Source: Mactra quadrangularis
Taxonomy: Eukaryota; Mollusca; Bivalvia; Venerida; Mactridae
Reading direction: 5' to 3'
Assembly (NCBI GenBank): GCA_025267735.1
Contig: CM046307.1
Location: 58,833,395 to 58,897,394 of the forward strand
DNA: 64,000 bases
The notes beneath the pieces are model-generated. The model did not search any database. It was not told the origin of the DNA and saw nothing but the letters and a program-made list of their open reading frames with translations. Made by a program: the position numbers and the translations under genes. This document shows, one piece after another, positions 12,075 through 23,709 of the stretch; positions within the stretch are counted from its first letter, which is position 1; every line of letters begins with the position of its first letter.

Positions 12075-12872
12075 TAAGTAACTGACTGATTTGAACCCTG
12101 GTACACCTATTACCAGGTGTGCAAAGAACAAGTAACTGACTGGCTTGAACCCTGGTACACCTATTACCAGGTGTGCAAAGAGCAAGTAACTGACAGGCTA
12201 GAACCCTGGTACACCTATTACCAGGTGTGCAAAGAGCAAGTAACTGACTGGCTTGAACCCTGGTACACCTATTACCAGGTGTGCAAAGAGCAAGTAACTG
12301 ACAGGCTAGAACCCTGGTACACCTATTACCAGGTGTGCAAAGAGCAAGTAACTGACTGGCTTGAACCCTGGTACACCTATTACCAGGTGTGCAAAGAACA
12401 AGTAACTGACTGGCTTGAACCCAGGTACACCTAGTACCAGTTGTGCAAAGAGCAAGTAACTGACTGGTTTGAACCCAGGTACACCTAGTACCAGGTGTGC
12501 AAAGAGCAAGTAACTGACTGGCTTGAACCCAGGTACACCTAGTACCAGGTGTGCAAAGAACAAGTAACTGACTGGCTTGAACCCAGGTACACCTATTACC
12601 AGGTGTGCAAAGAACAAGTAACTGACTGGTTTGAACCCTGTTACACCTATTACCAGGTGTGCAAAGAACAAGTAACTGACTGGCTAGAACCCTAGTACTC
12701 CTAGTACCAGGTGTGCAAAGAACAAGTAACTGACTGGTTTGAACCCAAGTACTCCTAGTACCAGGTGTGCAAAGAACAAGTAACTGACTGGTTTGAACCC
12801 AAGTACTCCTAGAACCAGGTATGCAAAGAACAAGTAACTGACTGGCTAGAACTCTAGTACACCCAGTTTTAG
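12075..12872. repeat. 54-bp minisatellite
   Basis: About 15 tandem copies of a 54-bp unit (core GTGTGCAAAGARCAAGTAACT, then GACTGGCTTGAACCC, then GGTACACCTATTACCA). Because 54 is a multiple of three and the unit lacks stops in some frames, long open frames run through it on both strands. No start context, flanking exon or splice site supports translation. Two variants (GACTGGCTTGAACCC and GACAGGCTAGAACCC) alternate in the first half, a two-unit higher-order pattern. Confidence 0.95.
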
Positions 12873-13082
12873 GTGTGCAACCTATTTTCCTTATAACCCT
12901 CTTGTTATAAAGTTACTATAGTACATGTGCATAGCTGTTTTATCTTATGTGATGTAGTGGATTGAAGGTGCAGAAAGCTATATCTGATATATTATGCCAT
13001 ATCTATAATGGTTTCATTGAGAGCAGGGTGATGAATCTGATACATGTATTATAATAAGGTGATGTAAGCGATCATATCAGCT

Positions 13083-13285
13083 GCGTGTTCAATAACCGCT
13101 GTTAGCGAAAGTTACGGGTAAGGGACAACTCAACCCGAAGACAACTCAACCTGTGGATAATTCAAAGCAAAGTTGGGACAACTCAACCAAGGGATTGAGT
13201 TGTTTCGGGTTGAGTTGTCTTTGGGTTGTTCCACACCTAATGTTACGGAACGTTTTGGAACGTTCGGGGTAATTGATCAGGCTAC
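13083..13285. mobile_element. GACAACTCAACCC palindromic element, copy 1
   Basis: Several GACAACTCAACCC-like motifs in one orientation (13123-13190) are followed by the same motif inverted (GGATTGAGTTGT, GGGTTGAGTTGTC, GGGTTGTTCC; 13191-13232), so the centre can fold into a long hairpin. Flanks carry GTTACGGG (13110) and GTTACGGAACGTT (13243). The same architecture recurs at 30569-30775. It is more CG-rich than the surroundings and non-coding. Confidence 0.7.
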
Positions 13286-13829
13286 TGGAATGGCAACAGT
13301 AAACAATACATACCTACTTCACAACCAAAATGCAAAGAAGGCAATCTTTTTAGATGATTAAACTTTTGTTATAAAAGAGACACAACATACAAATAACCAA
13401 AACAAGAACCTTGGTAACCAGGTAGAAAATAAGTAGTATTTAATAACTATGGCTTATATTACCATAGATGATATTTGTGTCCAGTTTTATTGCATGATAA
13501 CTAGTCATTTTAGAAGATATAAAATATTTCAGCCGTAACTGATACTTTCAATATAAAAATTAATATTTTGTACATGTATCATGGTTTAATATTATTAAAC
13601 TTGTTATAAGGCTAGCAGTAAATATTTTTTATCATTGTAATACTGCCCAGATGGCTAGCTTAGTTAGCTACAGAACAGAACAGAACTTTATTTTCTCAAA
13701 TTACAATGTAATACATGAGAACAAAAAATGATGGTATAAACAAACATATGAATATAATATATAAAGTAGCAAAAAAATAGCGTTCGTGGATATATGTAAT
13801 AAACATTTTATATACATCTATAGTTCGTT
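13286..13829. other. no gene; retroelement tail fragment
   Basis: ACAGAACAGAACAGAACTTT at 13671-13690 looks like the reverse complement of an AAAGTTCTGTTCTG-type retrotransposon tail. Otherwise AT-rich and featureless. Confidence 0.4.
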
Positions 13830-14112
13830 TCTTTCTCAACGGTCAAACTATGAACAAGTCCACTGATCGAGGGATGTGGGTTCAATACCAGTGCTGGCCA
13901 AATCATTTCCACAGCCATTTTCCCTTCTAGCTATTATTCTTGATAATGTAGGGCAGTTGTCAGTCACTGACAGAAGTATGGGCCAAGTTACTGGTAAACG
14001 GCTAAATCCAGAGATTTAAACCTTTCCAGGAACAGAGAGTTGGTTGATTAACTGCCGTGATACATGTATGATACAATGTGTTGCTACATGGTCTAAAACC
14101 AAACCAAAATAA
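13830..14112 (+). mobile_element. tRNA-derived SINE, family A (plus, degenerate)
   Basis: A diverged copy. There is a B-box-like GGGTTCAATACC near 13879, then the body with TGTAGGGCAGTTGTCAGTCA at 13948-13967, then CTAAATCCAGAGATTTAAACC. It ends in a decayed tail (TGTTGCTACATGGTCTAAAACC). Order and length match 34904-35206. Confidence 0.8.
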
Positions 14113-14570
14113 ATGTAAGTTTACTTTATACAAATTATGAATGTCTGTTATCTAACTCAGATGATTCAGCCCACCTGGACTTCCAGTATATAGCAATTAG
14201 AATATTTACTTAGAAACATTGAGGTATTATTTGGATAAGTTTTAAACAGAAACTAGAGTGGCTATTCAAATCTTAACTGTCTAATGTTTAAACTTGAAGT
14301 TTGTGTCCACTCAAATGTACAAAGGATGTGGTTTGAAAAGAATTTTAAAAATTTTACATTGTCATTAGTACCTGGTAAAGTGGTTGACCGATTAAGAGGT
14401 TTTATGATAGAATAACATTGACATGAAACTGACCTTCAGTAATAATAATGTCATACTGTGTGGGTTTATAGTGAGCTTATCAATGTAAGGCCAAGAAATA
14501 TAAACATACAGTTTTATAGTATGGTTATATTAAACAACACTAATAAACAACACTTTATTAGACTATATCC

Positions 14571-16450
14571 TGAATTCCAATTTATGGGTTTTTCCCTTGT
14601 GCACAGGTCGAACTAACAAAGTTCTTTACACATTATAGACCTTTCTTAATATTATGCTCATGAATAATTCATGAGGTAGTGAAAACGAGGTTTAGATGGG
14701 TCAAATGTAAACAAACTGATAAGCCAGCGTAGTTACACACAGTTTTATATAGAGATTCTTGGAATAGTATTCATTTGTTAGTCAGGTTGTGACTGAAATA
14801 TGTTAAACAATAAAAAAAGATTTTGAATTTATTTGTTTAATATAAAAACCCTGACCTATGATTTTACCATTAAACAAAAACTACACAAATACTGTGAATA
14901 CACTAATTAAGCTGTCTACATAATAACCAGTCTAATGTCAGACCGACCAAATGTTTATTTTCACACAGTATGTTATTTTAGATCTGATCTTTAAATAATA
15001 GCCAAAGCAAATCAAAGACTATCAGGTTTACATTCCATGCTAAGAAATGCTAGAGCAATAAAATATAATGATACTGAGGTTATTCATTTTATTGCTTTAA
15101 GTATAATAGATAAAAGTATTGAACCACATTTATAATAGTTGAATTCACTATATATAATGTTCACAGGGAAATTTTTATTTCTGAAGTGTTTGTATGAGAA
15201 GGTGTAAAAAATAAAATAGTCAAAATTTTAGTCTCTTTTCGTACTCTCCTGATGACTGCAATGTTTATATCCAATTAGAAATATCATCAGTCTAGCTATT
15301 TCAAAGTAATTTATGTTATGAATCTAAAAATAGAACCAAGACAATACTAGATAATTAGATACTTTCAGATATAAAAAATGTGCAAGAGCTATGTAGTATA
15401 GTAAACTAAAACTAACATGATAAAACTTTATTTTTGCTGACTTGAATCATGAATGACATGTACATATCCCTGCCTTTATCATTCCTTTCCAGAATAGTTG
15501 CTAACTAAATCACAAAATTAGTTAAAAAAGGCATGCTTAGGAATATGAATATTTTGTCTCTCTTCAACTGTAATATTGGTTATTCCAAGTTCCTTGAAAT
15601 CCTTTAATTAACATGTATAAACAAATATGCTCACTCTGGCTTAAAGCATGATCTGATACATGTGTATTGCTAGTTCTTTTCTATTGTTATGTTTTTAGGG
15701 TATTCTTTTCTTTAGATCAGTCAAACACATTTTGGACAACTTTAATTTTGCTTTTTAATGGAACCCATTAAGAGTGTTTATCATATGTAATTTGTTTTGG
15801 ATGCATATCAATTGATCCAGAAGTCTGAATAAAAATGCATGAATGTTTATGGTAATACAGGATATACATAGGTTATGTATTTTTTATTACTTAAATCTAC
15901 ATTTGAACTGTATTTTTCTTTTACTACATCTTGTAATGTATCAAAGTTAATTAAACAATGAAATCATAAAAACCTGAAGATATTAAATGTGTTGAAGAAA
16001 TACAATTTAATAGGCTTGATTTGTCCAAAGTTCTGTCTTAATTTAGATGTAATGAGAAAATAGCACTAAATATTACCCCTCAAAGACTGGTCAAAACTTG
16101 TCTTTTGAAAATTAGTAGAAGATAAGACATGAGAATCAACATCAAAATTTTTATGTTCTGTTTAAATTACAGTCATTAACTCATCAGAATTTATTGTTAA
16201 CCTTGTATTTTCTTATAAATCTACTGACTGATACCTCTAACCTCCTTCTGCCATTTATACTACCAGGAGAGTTGTTTACATCTGACCCATCTTAACCTCG
16301 TTTTGAAATTCATGCATAAATATTGAGAATCCTCTATTGCTGAAAAGCATGAGGTATAAATAAAATTCTATTGTTCTTTGTACTTATGTTTTCATTGTAA
16401 CAGTGAAAATTTGATAGTGCTGCTGGGAAAAATCTAAATATTTGCGTTTG
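14571..16450. mobile_element. possible 1.9-kb inverted-repeat element
   Basis: The left end (GAATTCCAATTTATGGG.. GTGCACAGG) and the right end (TTCTTTGTACTTATG.. CTGTAACAGT-like.. GGGAAAAATC) resemble the two halves of the 170-bp MITE at 43320-43491. Inside the ends, 14665-14720 and 16270-16340 form a second imperfect inverted repeat sharing AAACGAGGTT and GATGGGTCARATGTAAACAA. No transposase frame was found in the AT-rich core, so this may be a non-autonomous relative or two separate insertions. Confidence 0.5.
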
Positions 16451-16529
16451 GAAGTAGGTCTATTCCGAAATAAGTTTCGTTCATAGTAATGTATCATCAT
16501 AAAGTAATGTTGAACTTTGTTCTGTAGTT

Positions 16530-16870
16530 ATCTTATGCCTCAGTCCCATAAAATCATAGCTTGTTATGGACCTGTACATGCAGACAGTCCTAGGCCGTGG
16601 GAAGCCATGCCTATCAAGGTGACGGTACGCACATGGTACAAAACAACATACCAAAACGGAGCCGTAGCTGGAAGATATGCATGTTTAATCCATATTTTGT
16701 TCATGATTTGACTCTGAAACTGATATGTGTATACTGGGCTCATCTCATGGACCCTGGTAAAATCGTTACAGTCTATATGGGTACATAAGAGTTTGTACGA
16801 GTCCTTGCAGAGCTTGTGCACGGTGTCCATACTGTGCCCTCACGGCTATTTTTATGGTTATGGGACTGTA
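16530..16870. mobile_element. putative MITE, CAGTCCCATAA ends
   Basis: An 11-bp inverted repeat CAGTCCCATAA lies at about 16541-16551, with TTATGGGACTG at about 16858-16868. Between them is a distinctly GC-richer 300 bp. Open frames run on both strands, but none resembles a known protein. Read as a short non-autonomous transposon, with moderate confidence. Confidence 0.45.
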
Positions 16871-17429
16871 GCTTTATAAGAATAAAATTTTTGATGTTTA
16901 AAGGGTATACATCTACATCTTTTTTATTGTTTGACCGAAAAAAATATCATTATTGTTTATGTGTTTCTTGCTAAGAATTAATCATGTAAATCTAAATTGT
17001 AACATTTAGTAGACAAGTAAAAAGTGTAAGAAATGCCAGAAATTCTCTGATTTTGAAAGAAAAAATATTTTGTTTTCTACGATTGTATTCATAAGCAACT
17101 TAGAAAATGGAAATTGTCCAATAATCATGAAGATTGAAGAAATAATTTGATTACTAATAAACACGCCATGTGCTGCATCAGTAATTCTGCTTCGGTAATT
17201 AGATTCATTTTTGGTTGCACAACTGTATTTTCAAGATCAACTAGATGTCTCTTAACCCCAAATGCATTTTTGTCATAAAAAAGAACTTAACATAGTTGTC
17301 ATTTGAATGTAAGATCAATTAAGATTTGTAAATTTTGATTTTTTTGTGACAAAAATAATTATTAATTGATTTATATTCTTTAACCTTACACAACAATAGG
17401 ATGAACATTGCATACATATATTTGTGGCT

Positions 17430-17612
17430 ATCTCAGTTCAATTCCTGGTCATGGCATGTCATACCCTCCTATGAGGTTTCCACAATAATGTTAATTGATT
17501 TTCTTTTGTAAAACTTGGTATCTATTAGAAAGGTAAGGGGGGTACTGATAAAATAAAACTGTCCAGGAAAGCTGGTGCTTCAATGCCTAGTTTTGTGAAC
17601 CAGCCAGAAAGT
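17430..17612 (+). mobile_element. decayed SINE, family B (plus)
   Basis: The order of motifs follows family B: TTCAATTCCTGG (B box), a TACCCTCCTATGAGGTTTCC body, GGTAAGGGGGGTACTG, then GTCCAGGAAAGCTGGTGC. It is heavily mutated and truncated. Confidence 0.5.
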
Positions 17613-18674
17613 TGGTAATGGATCACTCTGTGACGAGCCGGTCTTATCTCTTAGATTTATGTTTTAAGGACTATAAACATACAATATTATACATTTAGCC
17701 TATAGTTTAGTGTTCTATTCATGTATAAATTACCACATCAAAGAACAACCTATGTAGATGATCAGAGTGTCCTAGTTCCCTGTTTATTGTCAATATTATT
17801 TTATATCACAGTGAATTAGTGAATGTAATCATTCTTAAATTTTATCCCAAGGACTTTATACTAAATGTTTTCATTTAAGTGAAAGTTCATTTAGGAAAGT
17901 AAAAAAAGGTAGGAGTTTTTAACAACTTTTTTGCTACATCATTATGCTTTCATAATTGTGTTTCAATTTGTGAAGAGGGTTTTTTTTTTCATTAAAAATG
18001 AATAATTTTTGTAAAATGGCTAAAAAAATATTGGCCTTTTATATGCTTGTTGAAGTTTTTTTCAATATTTTTGAATGAGTTTTATTAAAAGTAAATTAAG
18101 TATTATAATAGATTTGCATTAATAGAATTTAGGTTCCAGTTCTATAACAGTACAAGTGCTTTTTACAGCTTTTTTGAACTTTAGTTTCAAATTATAAGTA
18201 GTGGATTTCTAATAGCTTTTTGATGTTATATTTCGGATTGCCAAGTTTTAAGAGCAGGCATGGCTAAGTAGTTTTGATGTTGGGCTGGTGATCATTGGAT
18301 AGTCAGTTGTATGTTGGGTCAGTTGGATTTAAAACTACCTTGTTTCTTACTGCAAGAAACTTTATCCTTACTAGTGAGTTACTACTTTATCATTGAGGGA
18401 AGATCATGCAGGAAGCTAATAGAAGAGTAATTAGTGTAAATTTTGATAACTTATGTTTCACAATTGAGCTAAAATTTGTACAATATAATAGTTTTTTATT
18501 ACTACTTTATTTTAAAAAATCACTGTGCCATTGAGTAGGATATTTGAGTATCTGGAAATATCATATTTTTGCATTCAAGTAATCTACTTATATTAATAAA
18601 TTCTATTGTGTATTTTATATGTGGATTAAGCTGACACCAGAGATCTAAGGTATAAAATGTCAGATTGATTGATT
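17613..18674. other. no gene; possible SINE head
   Basis: AT-rich. A tRNA-like head (GGCATGGCTAAGTAGTTTTG at about 18258-18277, with TGGATTTAAAAC later) suggests another SINE family, related to 45325-45450. No exon. Confidence 0.35.
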
Positions 18675-18843
18675 TGAGTAACTTACTTTTCTTAATACTA
18701 TGCATGTATAACTGTCTGTGTATATATGTCCATCTATTGTCAACAATTTGTTCAAAATCTTCTTGTCCTCGATCTAGAGCTTCGAGATGTTCAGTGTGGG
18801 GAATCATGTGACCTATATGGTTTCTAACTAATGTAAATGACAT
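18675..18843 (-). CDS. possible orphan coding exon
   Basis: On the minus strand, an open stretch starting ATGTCATTTAC (18843) encodes about 56 mixed, charged residues (motifs HMIPHTEHLEALDRGQEDFE and IVDNRWTYIHRQLYMHSIKK). It runs to a consensus donor, AAAA then GTAAGT, at about 18683-18693. Composition looks more protein-like than surrounding frames. I do not recognise the family. No partner exon was found on either side, so it could be a relic or chance. Confidence 0.25.
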
Positions 18844-18899
18844 TTGTAGGTAACCAACTTTTATCAGACTTAGTGCAGTCGTAGCAGCACAAAATTATC

Positions 18900-18985
18900 T
18901 TTTTAGCTGTAGTTCTGCCAACCCCACAAAACCTTAAGGTAATCTAGAAAACTAGAACCATTGTGGGGTTGGATTTGAACTACCA
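18900..18985. repeat. short inverted repeat
   Basis: GCCAACCCCACAA at about 18917-18929 pairs with TTGTGGGGTTGG at about 18960-18971, giving a 12-bp stem with a 30-base loop. Function unknown; it may be part of a decayed SINE. Confidence 0.4.
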
Positions 18986-19236
18986 CTAGAAAGAGAGTTA
19001 TTTTAAGTGCAATTCACTTTGCTATCATTCCCTAGTTCACCAGAATTAGACTCACATTCTCCACAACTGCTTAACTTTAATTTATGAAGATAATTGATCA
19101 GCAGCTGAGCAGCTTGAACTTACAACCCTCTGTCAGTAATAGGTTAAAATGGAACTTGAAGTTACTCACCTTAAAGCAGACGGAAAATGTTCAGAAAGAG
19201 AAATTATATTTTTGTTTGAAAATTCTCAAAATGGTT

Positions 19237-19289
19237 TTTCTACATTTCAGGTTATGGTTTTAAAACATGACAAAACGTACTAGAAAAAA
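19237..19289 (+). promoter_or_regulatory. splice acceptor and 5' UTR with in-frame uORF
   Basis: TTTTTCTACATTTCAG ends at 19250, a good 3' splice site, so an upstream non-coding exon is inferred. The exonic leader contains an ATG at 19254 opening a 9-codon uORF. It stops at TAG 19281-19283, six bases before the main ATG and in the same frame. The in-frame TAG also shows that 19290 is the start for the long frame. Confidence 0.65.
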
Positions 19290-20381
19290 ATGTCAACCAT
19301 TTCAAATGAAGCAAATGAGTCTTCTGGCTGGTTCACAAATTCTGCTGTTGGTTACACCCGATTGAAGAACATTGGAGATTGGAGTCACAGTCTACTCAAG
19401 TATCAGATACCCAAAAGTGTCAGAAGAAAAGTTCTGATAATTTTGTTTATACTCGTGGTCTGCTTCACATTTATGATATATTCTTGTGTTAATTGTTATG
19501 TTCACTGTACCAGCTTTTGTACATTTACGAAGCCTAGTTACATGCTGACTGACTCTAGAAATGTTTCACACTCTGTGAATGCCTCATTTGATCCACGTAT
19601 GAGTCGACGTCTGCCACAATGTATTATAATTGGTGTTCGTAAAGCGGGAACAAGAGCTTTGTTGGAATACCTCAACATTCATCCAGATATTGTTGTCACA
19701 TCTAAAGAACAGCATTTCTTCAACATCGATGAAAGATATGCACTAGGTTTGGAATATTATATAAGTCAAATGCCATTAAGTCATAATCATCAGATCACCA
19801 TTGAGAAAACACCAGCATACTACACTGACGTGATGTCACCAGAGAGAATCTATAGAATGAATAGTTCAGTACAGCTTTTACTGATTGTACGAGACCCTGT
19901 AGTGAGACTAGTGTCAGATTATACTCAGTTAATGTTTGGAAAGAAGGCGAAAAATAAGGATATCATACCATTAGAAGACTTAGTGTTTGACAGAAATGGA
20001 GATATTAACACCGATTATAAACCTATACAGAGATCTATATATTATCATTACTTTGTTAATTGGCTGGAATTCTTTCATAGGGATCAAATACACATTGTAG
20101 ACGGGGATAAGTTGATAACTAATCCATACCCAGAACTTTTTAAAGTAGAATCATTTCTGGGGCTTGGTCACAAAATTAATACAAGTCTGTTCTATTTTAA
20201 TTCATCTAAAGGATTCTTTTGTTTGAATATGGAAGGACTTGAGAATCCATGTCTAGGGGAGTCTAAGGGTCGACCTCATCCTGAGGTGGCTTCAGATGTA
20301 CTCACAGAATTATATGACTTTTATCGGCCTCGGAATAAAATGTTTTTTGAATTGGCAAACTTTTCTTTTGATTGGCCTTGA
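19290..20381 (+). CDS. HS3ST: heparan sulfate glucosamine 3-O-sulfotransferase (HS3ST1/5-like)
   Basis: The family transfers sulfate from PAPS to the 3-OH of glucosamine in heparan sulfate in the Golgi. The 363-residue protein is type II: about 46 cytosolic residues, a membrane anchor at 48-70, a short Asn-glycosylatable stem (NVS, NAS), then a complete sulfotransferase domain from about 108. Visible motifs are the 5'-PAPS loop GVRKAGTRAL (115-124; most relatives have KGG), the catalytic Glu in KEQHFF (E140), EKTPAYY (172-178) and the 3'-phosphate site IVRDPVVR..SDYTQ (199-213). The paired cysteines C311 and C321 and the loop SKGRPHP (325-331) are also present. Motifs such as HIVDGDKLI and the membrane anchor point to the HS3ST1/5 branch, with HS3ST5-like topology. 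The coding part is one exon. The start has A at -3 and a preceding in-frame TAG. It faces the phosphatase gene tail to tail. Confidence 0.94.
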   Translation: MSTISNEANESSGWFTNSAVGYTRLKNIGDWSHSLLKYQIPKSVRRKVLIILFILVVCFTFMIYSCVNCYVHCTSFCTFTKPSYMLTDSRNVSHSVNASFDPRMSRRLPQCIIIGVRKAGTRALLEYLNIHPDIVVTSKEQHFFNIDERYALGLEYYISQMPLSHNHQITIEKTPAYYTDVMSPERIYRMNSSVQLLLIVRDPVVRLVSDYTQLMFGKKAKNKDIIPLEDLVFDRNGDINTDYKPIQRSIYYHYFVNWLEFFHRDQIHIVDGDKLITNPYPELFKVESFLGLGHKINTSLFYFNSSKGFFCLNMEGLENPCLGESKGRPHPEVASDVLTELYDFYRPRNKMFFELANFSFDWP

Positions 20382-23379
20382 CCAATCAGTACTCAGTTTT
20401 TGTTCAGGTAAATCTATAACAAATGCAGCTTAAATACTTAGTGTCCTGTACCTTAGTGCAGCTATAGATGGGTAACCAACCTGGGGATTGGGTCTCACAA
20501 TATTTCTCATATTGAGAATAGTTTAAAGTTGTCATTTTACATGATATTATGTACTTTTAGGATGAGAATTATTTATCCTTTAGTCTTATCATTGATAATA
20601 TTGTTAATATGTCTACTGTTGTCATGGTTTAATGTTTACATCTGTAAACTTATTCATAGTAATATTGAAATATTAAAGAAAAAACACCATATTTTTTTAA
20701 TATGGAATGTATTATTTTACATAGAATTTACAAAACTTGCTATACTATCTCTTCTGTTCAACGTAATAGCCTATCAATTACTCATTAGTTATGTTTTCCT
20801 TGTATGTTTAAATTGAACATCTATTTTATTAGCCAGATTTTTCAACGAAAAAATTTGGCTTATATTTTGTTAAAACCTGGGTGGCGGGTGGGCGGGCAGG
20901 CAGTCGGGCCTCCAGTGTCGTTAACAATTGCGTTAAAGCTTTTTCTTTTCCTTATATTTCTGCCATTTATTGTCAGATCTTTATGAAACTTCATACAATG
21001 ATAACATACCATGTGATGAACAGAATTAGAAAGTAACAACAACTCTCCCTGGTTTTATTATGGATTATTTCCCTTTGTAATTTTTGTGTTAAAGTTTTTA
21101 ATATGTTGGATATCTCTGTCATTTATGGTCAGATCTTGATGAAAATCTGGCTTTAATGTGGTTTCCACATTACATTTCTTGTAATCATTATAAAACTGTT
21201 ATGTATTAAAACATTGGTAACAGAACAACTATCCACAGGATTCAAAACTATGAAATTGCAACCTAGCTAATGTGGCAAATTAACAAAATTTATTATAGTC
21301 TCTATTGACCAATACAACTACATAACATATTTTATAACAAACTATTTACATGCACTTTGTTCATTTCTCCAAACAAAGTTTGAATCTAAGACTTCCATTT
21401 GGAATGATCAATTGGTGTGCTTCGTTTATTATATTGAACAAAAAAGATGTTATTGCTTAGTATAATATATTCCATGTTATATAATACATAATAATTTAAT
21501 GTTGTCACTAGTTGTTGTCTGTATTATAGTTTTTCTTCAATGAATTCATTTTTTAAAAGAAATCCCTTATATTGAGAACAAAATCTTTTTATGTGATAAT
21601 GAATTGTGTTGTACACTTTTCTGTGTTTGCAGGACATGTATTTATCAATTAACTTTTCAATGATATTGAAACATAACTTTTGCTCATTCGTAGAGTTGAG
21701 ATTATTTTGTTTGAATATAAATCAATTTTGTAAACATGGCATTTTTTGTTCTTCTAATTTTTGACTCATCGTTTGGTACAGTTTCAAAATACTTAATTCT
21801 CATGAAAACAAATATTCAGCACTATTCATAGCTATAATTATATCAACTATTTTTTTTGAAAAATTGTTTTTTTGATTTATGATAATAGAAAAATTTCTAC
21901 ATATATTCATTCATCCCTGTTTTTTGACAGTTAGACTCTTGTTTTGTTAGAATGAATGTGCCAAGTAAAAAATCACCTATAGTTATATTTATGTTTGTAC
22001 CATTGTTGTTTCTATTTATTTATCTGAACATTGTTGTTTGGACTTATAGCTGTCAAACTATATTGTAAATTTTATTTGACAAATGTGATGACTCATATGA
22101 CAAACAAGCTATATTCGGCTAGCTTGTTGGATATGTTTTAGTTTGGGCAGGGAGTTAGGGGCTAAATATATAGGTGGGTACATATATATTTTGTTTTATG
22201 GGTTAGATATAATGATTAAAATGATAAAAGATACCATAACTGTCAAAATTATTATGGGGCTGAGACATCCTAAATTCCCAGTATCTACAGACCTGTCAGC
22301 TGTAATAGGACATGGCTAAATTTCATCCTGGTCGATGTAAACATTATTAAAAGCTAAATGATATGTTTTATTGAGTCACTTAGACTTAGGAAAGGGCACA
22401 TGTTGTACAATATAATGTTACATTCATTCTACAATTCTGTCATAGTACAACTTGTTTTAATTTATTTGTTGAACCAGTTGTTTGGCCCCAATCAAGTTGA
22501 TCTTTTTCTTTACTTTTAAAGCCAAGTCTTCCTTTCAATGGTTGAAATACTCAAATTAAAAATAGATCTGGCTTTTCAATGATTACCATACCTATGTTTT
22601 ATATTAACTGCTTAGCATCAACTGTTCATTTGCTTTCTTCATGGATAAATTTCATTTTCATTTATGTGACATATGCTGTTACCTACATTATACTGTGTCA
22701 GATTTTCTGTGGCTTTGTTTCATTATTTTTATTAATATTTTTGTATTAACCTGTCCCTATAAAAATATAATTAATGGTCTCAACTGATTTTTAGGTAAAA
22801 CTTCCATTGTATTGTTGTATTATTATAAGATTTTTAATAATTTGCTGCCTTTTTTCTAAAATATGATTATTTTTAGTTTTAATTACTCTTACATATAATT
22901 TCTAGATGTGACATTTGTTCTACCTCTAATAATGTGTACATTAGTCAGCTGGCCTAACGAAATTATTTGATAATATTTTAACATTTTCTTGGTTATTATG
23001 ACTTCCTAACAATTTGTAAACTATTAGATTTTTGTATTACTTATTTCATTTCTTATATTTGTTGATCAAATTTATTTTATTGGTATATTTATAAAATCAT
23101 TGTTTGTAATTCAGAAATTTGTGTCATCGAAATATGTACTTACATAATACTCCTTTTATAACTTTAGATCTTGCATGTTGATAAAATGAAAGTTGCGGAA
23201 TTTAAAACGGGTTTACTACAGAATTATTGAAATTATAATTATTTTGAAAGTTTATGTTATTGAAAGTATTTACCTATGAAAATATTTCTTATCATGTACT
23301 TAATCGTCTAGTCCTAAGATTTAGTGTTTTCAAATGTGTCATATTATATATCATCTGAGTGGTTTTATTATTTATTTTT

Positions 23380-23472
23380 TGTTGTTGGGTTTAACGCCAT
23401 AGCAACACATTGTATAGGTCAAATAACGGCGGTCAATCAACCTACTCACTGCTCCTGGAAATGCTATAGGTA
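23380..23472 (-). mobile_element. SINE family A tail fragment (minus)
   Basis: TTGTTGGGTTTAACGCCATA followed by GCAACACATTGTATAGGTCA and CCTACTCACTGCTCCTGGAA. This is the reverse complement of the family A tail; body and head are absent. Confidence 0.8.
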
Positions 23473-23709
23473 ATCAATTCATCTTCTGTAATTTTTATGA
23501 CTTTTATTATATTTAAGTCCCTGTCATTATTTATTTTGATGTTTGTTAAGTTTTTTAAAGTATTGTTTCAGAAATCCATGATATTATTAATGCTGAATGA
23601 ATTGATTTATTTTGTTGTATGTACCCTATTTTGTCTAGGCTGTTTCTTAATGTTTGATGAAAAGAGGAAGGTTTTATATTACAATAATAATTATATATAT
23701 ACTGGTATT

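Noticed and set aside
12117..12671. 18-residue repeat proteins on both strands
   Set aside because: Both arise from the 54-bp unit being a multiple of three without stops.
16517..16830. Overlapping open frames on both strands
   Set aside because: No recognisable protein; bounded by CAGTCCCATAA inverted repeats, so treated as a MITE.
20529..20816. 95-codon hydrophobic frame after the sulfotransferase
   Set aside because: Ile/Leu/Phe-rich composition is what T-rich DNA gives; no splice or start support.
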